Shown: piece after piece, positions 1 to 8,398 of the stretch
How positions within the stretch are numbered: position 1 is the first letter of the stretch
Layout of the letters: the number at the start of each line of letters is the position of its first letter
Source: Syntrophaceae bacterium
Lineage (GTDB): Bacteria > Desulfobacterota > Syntrophia > Syntrophales > UBA2192
Direction: 5' to 3'
Assembly (NCBI GenBank): GCA_013177795.1
Contig: JABLXY010000002.1
Location: 682,001-746,000 of the forward strand
Length of the DNA stretch: 64,000 nt
Made by a program: the position numbers and the translations under genes
The notes under the pieces: generated by a model
What the model saw: only the letters and a program-made list of their open reading frames with translations
Told to the model about the DNA's origin: nothing
Database searches by the model: none

Positions 1-616
1 GGCGACGGCCGCGGGGATCGGCATGCCCGATGTGGCGATCTACGATGCGCCCGACCCGAACGCCTTCGCCACGGGCATGCGCCGAAACAGCGCCCTGGTC
101 GCCGTCAGCACGGGGCTGCTGCGCTCGATGACCCGCGGCGAAGTGGAGGCCGTCCTGGGCCACGAGGTCAGCCACGTGGCCAACGGGGACATGGTCACCC
201 TTGCCCTGATCCAGGGCGTCGTCAACACCTTCGTCATGTTCTTCTCCCGCGTCGTGGGACATTTCGTGGACCGGGTGGTCTTCAAGACCGAGAGGGGCCA
301 CGGGCCCGCCTTTTTTGTCACCACGATCATTGCTCAACTCGTCTTCGGGATCCTGGCGAGCCTCGTGGTCATGTGGTTCAGCCGGCAGCGGGAGTTCCGT
401 GCCGACGCGGGCAGTGCGGATCTCGAGGGGAGCGACAAGATGATCGCAGCCCTGAAGCGCCTGCAGAAGACGGTGCAGCAGCCCCACCTGCCCGACCAGA
501 TGGCCGCCTTCGGGATCTCGGGGTCCCCCGGCTCCGGCCTCCGGAGGCTCTTCATGACCCACCCGCCCCTGGAGGAGCGCATCGCGGCGCTCGCCGCGCG
601 AGCCCAGCGGGGATGA
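1..616 (+). CDS. htpX: Protease HtpX homologue (M48), 5' truncated by window
   Basis: C-terminal part of a membrane zinc metalloprotease of the M48/HtpX family, which degrades misfolded inner-membrane proteins. The reading frame is open from base 2, so the true start lies outside the window. Visible are the PNAFATG segment typical of HtpX, the zinc-binding HEVSH motif (about nt 161-175), two hydrophobic segments after it, and the [10 protein letters not shown] stretch that supplies the third zinc ligand in this family. The C-terminus ends [12 protein letters not shown], also typical. The missing N-terminus should carry two membrane helices. The gene is followed by mgtE after about 150 bp. Family assignment is firm; the exact physiological substrate is unknown. 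Confidence 0.93.
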   Translation, partial: ATAAGIGMPDVAIYDAPDPNAFATGMRRNSALVAVSTGLLRSMTRGEVEAVLGHEVSHVANGDMVTLALIQGVVNTFVMFFSRVVGHFVDRVVFKTERGHGPAFFVTTIIAQLVFGILASLVVMWFSRQREFRADAGSADLEGSDKMIAALKRLQKTVQQPHLPDQMAAFGISGSPGSGLRRLFMTHPPLEERIAALAARAQRG

Positions 617-766
617 GAACCGGTCCCGCCGCCTGCACCGTACGCGGCCGGCGGCCGCAAATTCCTTGACCGGATGCCTTTCGGCACCTATGATGCGAGC
701 GGGACGGTCCCGCCGGGGGACCGCCCGCACCGAATGCGATCGTCCCTGCTCGAAGGCGGCCCCCCC

Positions 767-2119
767 ATGTCCAAGACGTTTGAACTGCTGAAACCGGAAA
801 TCGAGGAACTCCTTGCCGACCGCAAATGGGAGGAGCTGCGGGAACTGCTCGAGGAGATCCCCGAGCCGGACATCTCCGACATCCTCGAGCGGCTGGGCGA
901 GCGGGACCGCATCGTCCTGCTGCGACTGCTCCCGCGGGAAATTCTCCCGGAGGTCTTTTCCTACCTGTCCGACAGGACGCAGACGAATCTCCTCCAAGCC
1001 CTGACGGCGGAGGAGACCCGGGCGATCCTCGCCGGCCTCAGCCCCGACGACCGAGTGGAGTTCCTGCAGGCGTTGCCCGGCCAGGCGATCCAGAAGCTGC
1101 TCAACCTGCTCACCCCCGAGGACCGGAAGGAGACACTGCAGATCCTCGGGTATCCCGAGGAGAGTGTCGGCCGGCTCATGACGCCCGACTACGTGGCCGT
1201 TCGGCCCGAGTGGACGGTCGGCGAGGCCCTGGACCACATCCGCCTCAAGGGCAAGGACAGCGAGACGATCAACGTCGTCTACGTCACCGACGCCCGGTGG
1301 AAGCTCGTGGGCGTCCTGGGGCTGCGGCGGCTCATCCTCGCGAAGCCGGCCGAACGGATCGCCGACATCATGGAGGCGTCGGTCATCCGGATCGGCGCCT
1401 TCGAGGACCGCGAGAAGGCGGTGAAACTGATCTCGCGCTACGACATCACGGTCCTGCCCGTGGTGGACGCCAACGGCATCCTCCTGGGCATCGTCACCGT
1501 CGACGACCTCATCGACGTCGCCGAGGCGGAGGCGACGGAGGACTTCCAGAAATCGGCCGCCGTGCATCCCCTGAAGGCGAGCTACCGCGAGTCGTCGGTG
1601 CTGTCGCTCTACACGAAGCGCGTGACCTGGCTCGCCTCACTGCTCGGGATCAGCGTCGTCACGACGGGGATCCTCTCGGCGCAGGCCGACACGCTCAACT
1701 CGGCCATCGCCCTGGCCTTCTTCATCCCGCTGCTCATCGGGACGGGCGGCAACACGGGAAACCAGTCGGCGACGCTCATGATCCGCGCGCTGGCGACGGG
1801 GGACATCCGGGAGGGCCAGTGGCTCGGGGCGCTGCTGCGGGAGGTCGGAATCGGGATCCTTCTCGGCGCGACCATGGGCCTGGCGAGCTGGGTCCTCGGG
1901 TTTTTCAAGGGCGATGCCCGCATCGCCCTGATCGTCTCCCTGGCCATGGTCAGCATCGTCTTGACCTCCAGCATCCTCGGCGTGATCCTGCCCGTCATCC
2001 TGCAGCGGCTGCGCGTTGACCCGGCCGTGGCGAGCAACCCCCTCATCGCATCCGTCATGGACATCCTGGGGCTGCTCATCTATTTTTCCATCGCGCAGGC
2101 CGTCCTCTCCATGGCCTGA
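767..2119 (+). CDS. mgtE: Magnesium transporter MgtE
   Basis: Homodimeric Mg2+ channel of the inner membrane. The 450-residue length is standard. The order is an N-terminal helical MgtE_N superhelix (about residues 5-130), a CBS pair (about 135-260) that senses cytosolic Mg2+, and a C-terminal five-helix membrane domain. TGGNTGNQS lies near residue 326. The pore aspartate of the family falls at residue 432 in ASVMDILG, the same number as the selectivity Asp of the Thermus enzyme. I chose the ATG at 767 because the family begins right there with a helical domain; the longer frame from 674 adds a low-complexity leader without homology. Regulation is probably allosteric through the CBS domains. 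Confidence 0.95.
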   Translation: MSKTFELLKPEIEELLADRKWEELRELLEEIPEPDISDILERLGERDRIVLLRLLPREILPEVFSYLSDRTQTNLLQALTAEETRAILAGLSPDDRVEFLQALPGQAIQKLLNLLTPEDRKETLQILGYPEESVGRLMTPDYVAVRPEWTVGEALDHIRLKGKDSETINVVYVTDARWKLVGVLGLRRLILAKPAERIADIMEASVIRIGAFEDREKAVKLISRYDITVLPVVDANGILLGIVTVDDLIDVAEAEATEDFQKSAAVHPLKASYRESSVLSLYTKRVTWLASLLGISVVTTGILSAQADTLNSAIALAFFIPLLIGTGGNTGNQSATLMIRALATGDIREGQWLGALLREVGIGILLGATMGLASWVLGFFKGDARIALIVSLAMVSIVLTSSILGVILPVILQRLRVDPAVASNPLIASVMDILGLLIYFSIAQAVLSMA

Positions 2120-2326
2120 GGGCGGGATGGGCCGGCCTGCACCGGCATGCCGGAGACAAACGCATGGCCAGGGACGCGGCGGCGCCGCAGCCCGAGGGAC
2201 CCGGCGGGGTGGCGGTCCGTCGCAGGCGTCAAAAAGCTGGAAGATGAGGGGAGGGTGTGTTACAAAGCCGTAACCTTTCAGCAGGGTCTGGGCCCGGCGT
2301 CAGGAACATCATTCGAGGAGGGGGAC

Positions 2327-3292
2327 ATGGCCTACAGGGAGATCAAGGCGAAGGATCTGAAACCGAAGACATTCATCGACGAGAAGGTGCGGGAGATCCG
2401 GGAGATCACGGGTGACGGCATCGCCATCAGCGCCCTGTCGGGCGGGGTGGACTCGTCGGTCGTGACGGCCCTGGCCCACAGGGCGCTGGGCCGGAAGCTC
2501 AAGACGTACTTCATCGACAACGGCATCATGCGGGAAGGGGAGCCGAAACGCGTCAAGGCCCTGTTCGCGGAGCTCGGCATCCCCGTGACGGTCGTCAATG
2601 CCCGCCGCGCCTTCTTCGACGCCCTGAAGGGAATCACGGACCCCGAGCTCAAGCGGGAGGCCATCACCCAGACGTTCTACAAGAAGGTGTTCCGGGAGCT
2701 CGTGCTCAAGAGCAAGGCCACGGTGCTCCTGCAGGGGACGATCCTCACGGACATCGAGGAGACGGCGGCCGGGATCAAGCGCCAGCACAACGTCTTCGAG
2801 CAGATCGGCATCGACCCGAAGAAGGCCTTCGGCTACAGGATCAGCGAGCCCCTCATCGAGCTGCGCAAGGACGGCGTGCGCAAGGTGGGCATGGCCCTGG
2901 GCCTGCCCAAGTCGCTCTTCGACCGCATCCCCTTCCCGGGGCCGGCCCTGGCGGCCCGCGTCATCGGCGAGGTGACGCCCATGAAGATCGCCCTGGTGCG
3001 CAAGGCGACGGTCATCGTCGAGGAGGAGCTCGCGAAGGTCAAGGCGTTCCAGTACTTGGCGATCCTCCACGAGGACCGGGTCACGGGGATGCGCGCCGGC
3101 AAGCGCGACTTCGGCCTGCAGATCGAGGTCCGCTGCTGGGACAGCGTCGATGCCCGCAAGGCCACCCCCACGCGGCTGCCCTGGCCGAAGCTCGAGCGGA
3201 TCGCCGGCAGGATCCTCGACGGCGTGCCCGGCGTGGTGAGCGTGACGTACAACCTGGCGACGAAGCCCCCCTCCACGATCGAGGCCATCTGA
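2327..3292 (+). CDS. GMP synthase ATP-PPase subunit-like protein (no glutaminase domain)
   Basis: A 321-residue protein corresponding to the C-terminal two thirds of GuaA. The PP-loop SGGVDSS is at residues 38-44. The GMP synthase dimerisation domain follows, with IPFPGPALAARVIGE and the terminal KPPSTIEAI signature. The class I glutamine amidotransferase domain that precedes this in ordinary bacterial GuaA is absent, as in the split enzymes of archaea. It may aminate XMP using free ammonia or a separate glutaminase subunit, or it may be a paralogue. The ATG at 2327 follows GAGGAGGGGGAC; an upstream in-frame ATG at 2147 would add 60 non-homologous residues. The gene stands alone and ends at a strong terminator. 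Confidence 0.85.
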   Translation: MAYREIKAKDLKPKTFIDEKVREIREITGDGIAISALSGGVDSSVVTALAHRALGRKLKTYFIDNGIMREGEPKRVKALFAELGIPVTVVNARRAFFDALKGITDPELKREAITQTFYKKVFRELVLKSKATVLLQGTILTDIEETAAGIKRQHNVFEQIGIDPKKAFGYRISEPLIELRKDGVRKVGMALGLPKSLFDRIPFPGPALAARVIGEVTPMKIALVRKATVIVEEELAKVKAFQYLAILHEDRVTGMRAGKRDFGLQIEVRCWDSVDARKATPTRLPWPKLERIAGRILDGVPGVVSVTYNLATKPPSTIEAI

Positions 3293-3331
3293 GGGGCACG
3301 GGCGCCGACGGCGGAACGGGACGAAGGGGAA

Positions 3332-3373
3332 AAGGGCGAAATGCGGCCCCGGCGGCATTTCGCCCTTTTTTTT
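3332..3373 (+). terminator. Rho-independent terminator after the GMP-synthase-like gene
   Basis: Near-perfect 13-bp stem (AAGGGCGAAATGC paired with GCATTTCGCCCTT) followed by an uninterrupted T-run. It lies 39 bp downstream of the stop codon. Confidence 0.92.
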
Positions 3374-3426
3374 CGGGCCGGCCGGCGGTACCATGAAGCA
3401 CAAGGCCACGACACGGGAGGCTGGAC

Positions 3427-3759
3427 ATGGCGGACTATTACAACAGCGACGATCTGGAGCGCTTCGGCGAGGTCGGGAAACACAAGCCCGAGCTCTTCAG
3501 GAAATTCATGGACTGGTACCAGGCCTCTCTCGAGGCCGGGGCCCTCACGAAGCGCGAGAAGGCCCTGATCGGGCTGGGCGTTGCCCACGCGATCCAGTGC
3601 CCGTACTGTATCGACGCCTTCACGCGCGAGTGCATCGCCGAGGGGATGGACATGGAGCACATCACCGAAGCCGTCCACACGGCCTCCGCCGTACGGGGCG
3701 GTGCGGCGCTCATCCACGGCCTGCAGGCGGGCAACACGGCGGAGAAGATCCTTCTCTGA
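3427..3759 (+). CDS. Carboxymuconolactone decarboxylase/AhpD-like protein of the arsenosugar cassette
   Basis: A 110-residue all-helical protein with the redox-active CPYC motif (about residues 59-62) of AhpD-like peroxidases, within QCPYCIDAFTRECI. In many bacteria a protein of this subfamily sits directly upstream of the radical SAM protein ArsS, the arrangement seen here. A role in arsenic or thiol redox chemistry during arsenosugar formation is likely but unproven. GGGAGG precedes the ATG at good spacing. Both CXXC cysteines are encoded by TGC/TGT, not by TGA. An extragenic palindrome of about 100 bp separates it from the radical SAM gene, so co-transcription is not certain. Confidence 0.8.
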   Translation: MADYYNSDDLERFGEVGKHKPELFRKFMDWYQASLEAGALTKREKALIGLGVAHAIQCPYCIDAFTRECIAEGMDMEHITEAVHTASAVRGGAALIHGLQAGNTAEKILL

Positions 3760-3764
3760 TTACA

Positions 3765-3868
3765 TCCCCCCGGCATCCCCCTTTCGCAAAGGGGAAAAGG
3801 ATCATGCTCCCATTTTCAAAAGGGGAGACCACAAGTTCCCCCCTTTAAAGGGGGGAAGGGGGGATTTG
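3765..3868. repeat. Extragenic palindromic repeat, C-run/G-run type, copy 1
   Basis: A compound of inverted repeats built from CCCCCTTT...AAAGGGG arms. The last unit is a nearly perfect hairpin, TTCCCCCCTTTAAAGGGGGG. A shorter relative lies at 51761-51814. It fills the gap between the CMD gene and arsS and could form strong hairpins in RNA. Confidence 0.75.
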
Positions 3869-3885
3869 ACGGAACAGGCCAAGAG

Positions 3886-4839
3886 ATGCGTTCCTTCGAC
3901 GACACGGTCAGAGAGGCGCTCGGCGGTCCCCTGACGGCGGCCGATGTCGCGATCCTGCAGCTCAACATCGGCTACGTCTGCAACCTGCGCTGCAAGCACT
4001 GTCATCTCTCCGCCGGGCCGGACCGCGGGGAACGCATGAGCCTCGAGGTCATGGACGAAGCCCTGCGCGCCGTCAGCCGCTACGGCATCCGGACCGTCGA
4101 CATCACCGGCGGGGCGCCCGAGCTCAACCCCTATCTGCGGCACCTCGTCGCCGGGGCCCGTGCGGCCGGCTCCCACGTCATCGTGCGGACCAACCTGACG
4201 GTTCTCCTGGAGCCGGCGATGGCGGATCTGCCGGAGTTCTACCGTGACCAGGGCGTGGAGGTGGTGGCGTCGCTGCCGCACGTTGTCGGGGCGAGCGTGG
4301 ACCGGGTCCGGGGCGGGGGAACCTTCGAGAAAAGCCTGTCCGTGCTCCGGCGGTTGAACAGCCTGGGGTATGGAAAAGAGGGAACGGGGCTCGTCCTGAA
4401 CCTCGTCTACAACCCGCCGGGGGCGATTCTGCCGGGCCCGCAGAGGGAACTCGAAGACCGGTATCGCAGGGAGCTCGCAGCCCGGGGGATCGTCTTCGAC
4501 GGCCTCTTCGCGTTCGCCAACATGGCCCTGGGCCGTTTCCGGGAGTTCCTCGTCCGCTCCCGGGGACTCGAAAGCTACCTCGCCCAGGTCCGCAGGGCCT
4601 TCAACGCGGCAACCCTCGAGGGGCTCATGTGCCGGCACCTGGTCAGCGTGCGGTGGGACGGGACCCTGTTCGACTGCGACTTCAACCAGGTCCCGGGGCT
4701 GCCCGTCGACGAGGCCTGCCCGCGGCACATCACCGCCTTCGACCCCGGGAGGCTCGCCCGGCGGCGCATCGTGACGGACGAGCATTGCTTCGTCTGCACC
4801 GCCGGCGCGGGCACGAGCTGAATGGGCGCGATCGCCTGA
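3886..4839 (+). CDS. arsS: Arsenosugar biosynthesis radical SAM protein ArsS, probable selenoprotein
   Basis: Radical SAM enzyme with CNLRCKHC supplying the [4Fe-4S] cysteines (C32, C36, C39), followed by the VDITGGAPELNP SAM-binding segment. The C-terminal cysteine-rich domain includes MCRHLVSVRWDGTLFDCDFNQ and HCFVCTAGAG. ArsS is implicated in adenosylation of methylated arsenic. An ordinary reading stops at TGA 4819-4821, right after CTAGAGTS. In this family the next residue is normally a conserved Cys and some members carry selenocysteine. I therefore annotate through that TGA as Sec312, giving U-M-G-A-I-A and a second TGA at 4837-4839 (317 residues). A candidate SECIS hairpin lies at 4842-4857. 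If Sec is not inserted, the product ends at residue 311. Confidence 0.8.
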
Positions 4840-4841
4840 CG

Positions 4842-4857
4842 GGCCGGGCGCCCGGTC
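4842..4857 (+). promoter_or_regulatory. Candidate bacterial SECIS hairpin for arsS
   Basis: Downstream of the in-frame TGA (4819-4821), GGCCGG pairs with CCGGTC (one G-U pair) around a GCGC tetraloop at 4848-4851. The first loop G lies 27 nt after the TGA, inside the usual 16-37-nt window for bacterial SECIS elements. The element overlaps the 3' end of the convergent ATP-grasp gene. It is predicted by eye only. Confidence 0.45.
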
Positions 4858-6001
4858 ATCTCCCGCCGAACTTCCGATCCCCGATGGGCACGCCCTCCGC
4901 GCCCGCACCGTACACCGGGTGGCGCCTCGCGGCCAGGCTCACCAGGCGGCTGCCCATTTGCCCGTAGGACAGGCCGGCAAGCTCCGCCGTGAGTGCCAGG
5001 CTCGCGTCGGCGCTGATGTCGGGGTTGGGGTTCGGGTCGAGCAAGTAGAAGATCCCGTCGCGCAGGCGGAAGTCGAACCGGGCGTAGTCCCGGATGCCCA
5101 TGGCCCGGTAGGCCCTCCGGGAGATCTCCTCCAGCAGGCGAAGCTCGTCCGCGGTCAGCGGGGCAGGGGCGATCGTGCGGATCTCGGTGTAGGGGCGCGA
5201 GCCCGGGTTGAACTTCGCGTCCCACGAGCAGAGCCGCTCGCGCAGGTCGTCGAAGGCGGAGAACTCCATCTCGACGGGCGGAAGGACCTCCACGTCCTCG
5301 TTGCCCCAGAGCGTCACCCGGAACTCGCGGCCGTCGATGAACTCCTCCACCAGCGCGGGCTGCCCGTAGGTCTCCGCCACGAACCGGATGCGCTCCAGCA
5401 GGGCCGGCCGGTCCAGGACGACGGACTCGGGCGTGATCCCGATGCTGCAGTGCTCGCGCAGGGGCTTCACGATGGCGGGGAAGCAGTCCCACGAGGCGTG
5501 CTGCCCCGGCGAGCAGACGCAGCCCGCCGGGGTCGGAACACCGGCCCGCAGCAGGACGTCCTTGACCTTCTCCTTGCTGCCGCTGAGCCGCAGCACCGCC
5601 GGCGGCGACCCCGAGTAGGCGAAGCCCATCTCCTCGAGGATCTCGGCGGCCAGGGCGTCGCTGTGGGCGATGCCGGGGATGGCCTCGCACCAGTTCAAGA
5701 CGATGAAACGGCCGGGGTCGTAGGGGGAGAGGAATCGCCGCAGGTCCATGTCGTCGACCCGGACGGGCGTGACGGGATGGCCGACCCGGCGCAGGGCATC
5801 GATGAGTTCCACGGTCGCCGTGACGGCCTCTTCCTGCTCCGCCGGTTCCCAGGCGGGGTCGATGTTGTAGAGCAGAAGCACGGGAAGCTCCCGCGGCTCC
5901 CGGTCGAGGACGGGCTTCGGCGCCTCGGGGGCCTTGACGGCCCGCGGGGCGCTCTTGCGCCTCGGCGTGCGGAGGGTCTTACGCGTTTTGTGCGTTTCCA
6001 T
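4856..6001 (-). CDS. ATP-grasp ligase, D-Ala-D-Ala ligase-like
   Basis: A 381-residue ATP-grasp enzyme. A lysine/arginine-rich N-terminal tail of about 35 residues precedes the pre-ATP-grasp fold (VLLLYNIDPAWEP). The central domain has SGSKEKVKDVL and FPAIVKPLREHCSIGI for nucleotide binding. The C-terminal metal-binding segment reads DYARFDFRLRDG then LLDPNPNPDIS. The NPNPD ending is typical of the broad Ddl-like group of unknown substrate rather than of true Ddl (NTxPG). It probably ligates two amino-acid-type substrates. It overlaps the upstream small membrane protein gene by 23 bp, so translation is likely coupled. Its 3' end meets arsS convergently. Confidence 0.78.
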   Translation of the reverse strand: METHKTRKTLRTPRRKSAPRAVKAPEAPKPVLDREPRELPVLLLYNIDPAWEPAEQEEAVTATVELIDALRRVGHPVTPVRVDDMDLRRFLSPYDPGRFIVLNWCEAIPGIAHSDALAAEILEEMGFAYSGSPPAVLRLSGSKEKVKDVLLRAGVPTPAGCVCSPGQHASWDCFPAIVKPLREHCSIGITPESVVLDRPALLERIRFVAETYGQPALVEEFIDGREFRVTLWGNEDVEVLPPVEMEFSAFDDLRERLCSWDAKFNPGSRPYTEIRTIAPAPLTADELRLLEEISRRAYRAMGIRDYARFDFRLRDGIFYLLDPNPNPDISADASLALTAELAGLSYGQMGSRLVSLAARRHPVYGAGAEGVPIGDRKFGGR

Positions 6002-6308
6002 CCCCGTGTCCCCTCGCGTACAGGCGGAAGAGCGGCTCGACGATCAAGGCCTCGGCCGGCGGCCTGAGCACCCAATTGGACAGGAGGACCGCAACCCCGC
6101 CGATCGCGAGCGTGTAGGTCAGGCTGATGTTGATCAGGCCGATGACCAGGGCAACGGCCGGCAGAAAGGACCATTCCATCCGCCGGCGAAACGCTTCGTC
6201 CCGGTAAAAGGGCGGGCGCTTCTCCATCGGCGTGAATCCCGCCAGGAAACTCGACGTGACCACCCCGAGGCAAAGCAAGAACAGGATCAGGAGAATCATG
6301 TAGAGCAT
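5979..6308 (-). CDS. Small membrane protein of unknown function
   Basis: A 109-residue protein I do not recognise. It has a strongly hydrophobic N-terminal helix (about residues 2-25), a short charged stretch (MEKRPPFYRDEAFRRRMEW), and one or two further membrane segments at about 48-80. GAGGG precedes the ATG. Its 3' end overlaps the start of the ATP-grasp gene by 23 bp, so the two are probably one transcription unit. It may be a membrane partner or anchor for the ligase; that is inference from overlap only. Confidence 0.65.
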   Translation of the reverse strand: MLYMILLILFLLCLGVVTSSFLAGFTPMEKRPPFYRDEAFRRRMEWSFLPAVALVIGLINISLTYTLAIGGVAVLLSNWVLRPPAEALIVEPLFRLYARGHGDGNAQNA

Positions 6309-6324
6309 CGGTCCCTCTTACACT

Positions 6325-6463
6325 CAGAAGCTGGGAAGTCGAGAAATTGAGAAGCGCGGAAGGTCCGGTGGCACTCCACGGCTTTCCTGTGTTCCCTTCA
6401 TTCTCTTTCTGTACTTCTCAGCTTCCTAACTTCACCGCTTCTTCGCTTCCTAACTTCCGTCCG
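6325..6463. repeat. Word-periodic palindrome, 8-bp type GAAGNNNN, copy 1
   Basis: The left arm (about 6327-6363) is made of successive 8-bp words GAAGCTGG, GAAGTCGA, GAAATTGA, GAAGCGCG. The right arm (about 6411-6460) read on the other strand gives GAAGTTAG, GAAGCGAA, GAAGCGGT, GAAGTTAG, GAAGCTGA. A 47-bp centre separates the arms. It lies between two minus-strand genes and abuts the stop codon of the binding-protein gene. Related elements are at 15251 and 22452. Confidence 0.8.
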
Positions 6464-6464
6464 G

Positions 6465-8111
6465 TCACTGCGTCATCACGTACTTCTGCTCCTCCTTCGG
6501 CACGTACCACCGGATCACGTTGTGGCCGATGCCGATGGGGGCCGGGTCGATCCCGCGGATCCTCGCGTGGAAGATGGGCAGCGCATCGGGCACGTAGAGG
6601 AAGATGTAGGGCTGGTCCTCGGCGAGGATCTCCTGGATCCGGTCGTAGCAGCGCTTGCGCTCGGCGCGGTCGAAAGTGCCGCGGCCCTTCTCCAGCAGGG
6701 CATCGACCTCGGGGTTGCTGTAGGAGACGAAGTTCAGCTCGCTGGGGCCCGTCTTGCTCGAGTGCCAGACGTCGTAGAGGTCGGGGTCCATGGGGATCGT
6801 CCAGCCGAGGATGACGGCGTCGAATCGGCGCTTGTTGATGAACTCCTTGATGAAGGCCGCCCACTCGATGATGCGGATCTTCACGGAGATGCCCACCTCG
6901 GCGAGCCGGCGCTGCACGATCTCGGCCGTCTTGGCGCGGACCTCGTTGCCCTGGTTGGTGAGAAGCTCGAACTCGAAGCGCCGGCCGTCCTTGTCGAGGA
7001 TGCCGTCGCCGTCCGTGTCCCGCCACCCCGCCTCCGCGAGAAGCTCGAGGGCCTTCTTCGGGTCGTAGGGGTAGCGCCTCACGTTCGGGTTGTACTGCCA
7101 GGTGCCCGGCTTGAAGGGGCCCGTGGCCTCCTTGCCGAGGCCCAGGAGGATGCCGTCGATGAGCTCACCCTTGTCGACGGCGTGCGCCAGGGCCTGCCGG
7201 ACCCGCCGGTCGGCGAACATCGGGTTCTGGAGGTTGAACCCCATGTACGTGTAGGCGAAGGCGAGGTAGCGGTACTTCCGGAAGTGGGTCCGGAAGTACC
7301 GGGTTTCCGTCTGGCGCGTGTACTGCAGGGGCGTGAGCCCCATGTGGTCGATGCCCCGCGCCCGGAGCTCGAGGAACAGGGTGGCCATGTCGGGGATGAC
7401 CCGCATGATGCGCCCGTCGAGGTAAGGCCGGCCCTCGAAGTAATCCGGGTTGGCGACGAGGACGATCTTCTGCCCCGTCTTCCACTCCTTGAACCGGTAG
7501 GGGCCCGTGCCGACGGGGTGGCGCGCCAGCGGGCTGCGTGTCACGTCGGTTCCCTCCAGGAGGTGCCGGGGCATCACGGCGGCGCTCCAGCTCGTGAGCG
7601 CGGGGGCGAAGGGCTTGTCATAGGTGACGCGGAACGTGTAGGGGTCGAGGACCTCGGCCTTCTTCACCTTCAGGAAGTCGCCGGCGTAGGCGGTCGGCGT
7701 CTTCGGGTCGACCGTGAGCCGGTAGGTGAACAGGACGTCTTCGGCCGTGAAGGGCTGCCCGTCGTGCCAGCGGACCCCCTTGCGCAGCCGGAAGGTGATG
7801 ACGAGGCCGTCCTTCGAGATGTCCCAGGACTCGGCCAGGTCGCCGACGATGTTGAGGTCCCGGTCGTACTTCACCAGACCGTTGAAGATGAGCCCCGAGA
7901 TGCTGTGCGAGGCGCTGTCCGTGGCCAGCAGGGGGATGAGGTTGCTCGCGTCCCCGATGGAGCCCTCGACGAGGATGTCGCCGGTTGCGGGGACGCTCCG
8001 GCCCTCGCGCGCGGCGACGGGTGCCTCGTCCCTGTCGGAGCCCGCACAGGCGAGGATCGTCAGCAGGAGCCCCAGGATGGCCGCCATCGCCCTGAAGGAA
8101 CGACCGTTCAT
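6465..8111 (-). CDS. ABC transporter substrate-binding lipoprotein, peptide/nickel family 5
   Basis: A 548-residue periplasmic solute-binding protein of the SBP_bac_5 (DppA/OppA-like) family. The lipoprotein signal peptide ends in LTILAC, so the mature protein starts at Cys22 and is anchored to a membrane. The body shows the family hallmark GLVITFRLRKGVRWHDGQPFTAEDV split by its usual spacing, plus HPVGTGPYRFKEW and FADRRVRQALAHAVDK. The substrate, probably an oligopeptide or similar, cannot be inferred. No permease or ATPase genes are adjacent, so the transporter partner is elsewhere. It is preceded by about 290 bp holding a possible 59-codon ORF. Confidence 0.92.
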   Translation of the reverse strand: MNGRSFRAMAAILGLLLTILACAGSDRDEAPVAAREGRSVPATGDILVEGSIGDASNLIPLLATDSASHSISGLIFNGLVKYDRDLNIVGDLAESWDISKDGLVITFRLRKGVRWHDGQPFTAEDVLFTYRLTVDPKTPTAYAGDFLKVKKAEVLDPYTFRVTYDKPFAPALTSWSAAVMPRHLLEGTDVTRSPLARHPVGTGPYRFKEWKTGQKIVLVANPDYFEGRPYLDGRIMRVIPDMATLFLELRARGIDHMGLTPLQYTRQTETRYFRTHFRKYRYLAFAYTYMGFNLQNPMFADRRVRQALAHAVDKGELIDGILLGLGKEATGPFKPGTWQYNPNVRRYPYDPKKALELLAEAGWRDTDGDGILDKDGRRFEFELLTNQGNEVRAKTAEIVQRRLAEVGISVKIRIIEWAAFIKEFINKRRFDAVILGWTIPMDPDLYDVWHSSKTGPSELNFVSYSNPEVDALLEKGRGTFDRAERKRCYDRIQEILAEDQPYIFLYVPDALPIFHARIRGIDPAPIGIGHNVIRWYVPKEEQKYVMTQ

Positions 8112-8122
8112 GGAGAGGGACT

Positions 8123-8302
8123 CTATCGCAAAGAGCCGTCTTTTTCAACGGAATTGGCGGGTTCGGGGTGATTGGGGGCGTGCTGCACGGCTTCGTCCGG
8201 CGTGCGGGGATCCCCTGTGTCTATGGGCCAGCAGCTGTAATTCCGGCTGTCGTCGATCACGCTCCGGAGAAGGCGGCGCAGCCGAGAGAGCAACCCGTTC
8301 AT
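8123..8302 (-). CDS. Possible 59-residue protein (small ORF)
   Basis: An ATG at 8302 with GGAG 7 nt upstream opens a 59-codon frame. It begins MNGLLSRLRRLLRSVIDDS, continues RNYSCWPIDTGDPRTPDEA, and ends just before the ABC binding-protein gene. The N-terminus would form an amphipathic basic helix. I do not recognise it. Support is the Shine-Dalgarno match, the good fit to an otherwise empty 290-bp gap, and codon usage like the neighbours. A second copy or homologue in related genomes would be needed to be sure. Confidence 0.42.
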   Translation of the reverse strand: MNGLLSRLRRLLRSVIDDSRNYSCWPIDTGDPRTPDEAVQHAPNHPEPANSVEKDGSLR

Positions 8303-8398
8303 GATCGCGCTCCATGGGGAAGGCGGGTCGGCACACGGGAACCCCCCGGGTTGGGGGCATCCGGCGAAACAGGCGGATCTGACAGGCGCGCCGCGCCG

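Noticed and set aside
674-766. Longer MgtE start at 674
   Set aside because: It adds 31 residues with no similarity to MgtE; the family start and standard length fit ATG 767.
3427-3759. Selenocysteine in the CMD protein next to arsS
   Set aside because: Both cysteines of the CPYC motif use ordinary TGC/TGT codons and the frame ends at a normal point for the family.
4856-6001. Genuine D-alanine-D-alanine ligase
   Set aside because: The C-terminal metal-binding segment reads N-P-N-P-D rather than the N-T-x-P-G of Ddl. There is no mur/ddl context, and an extra basic N-terminus is present.
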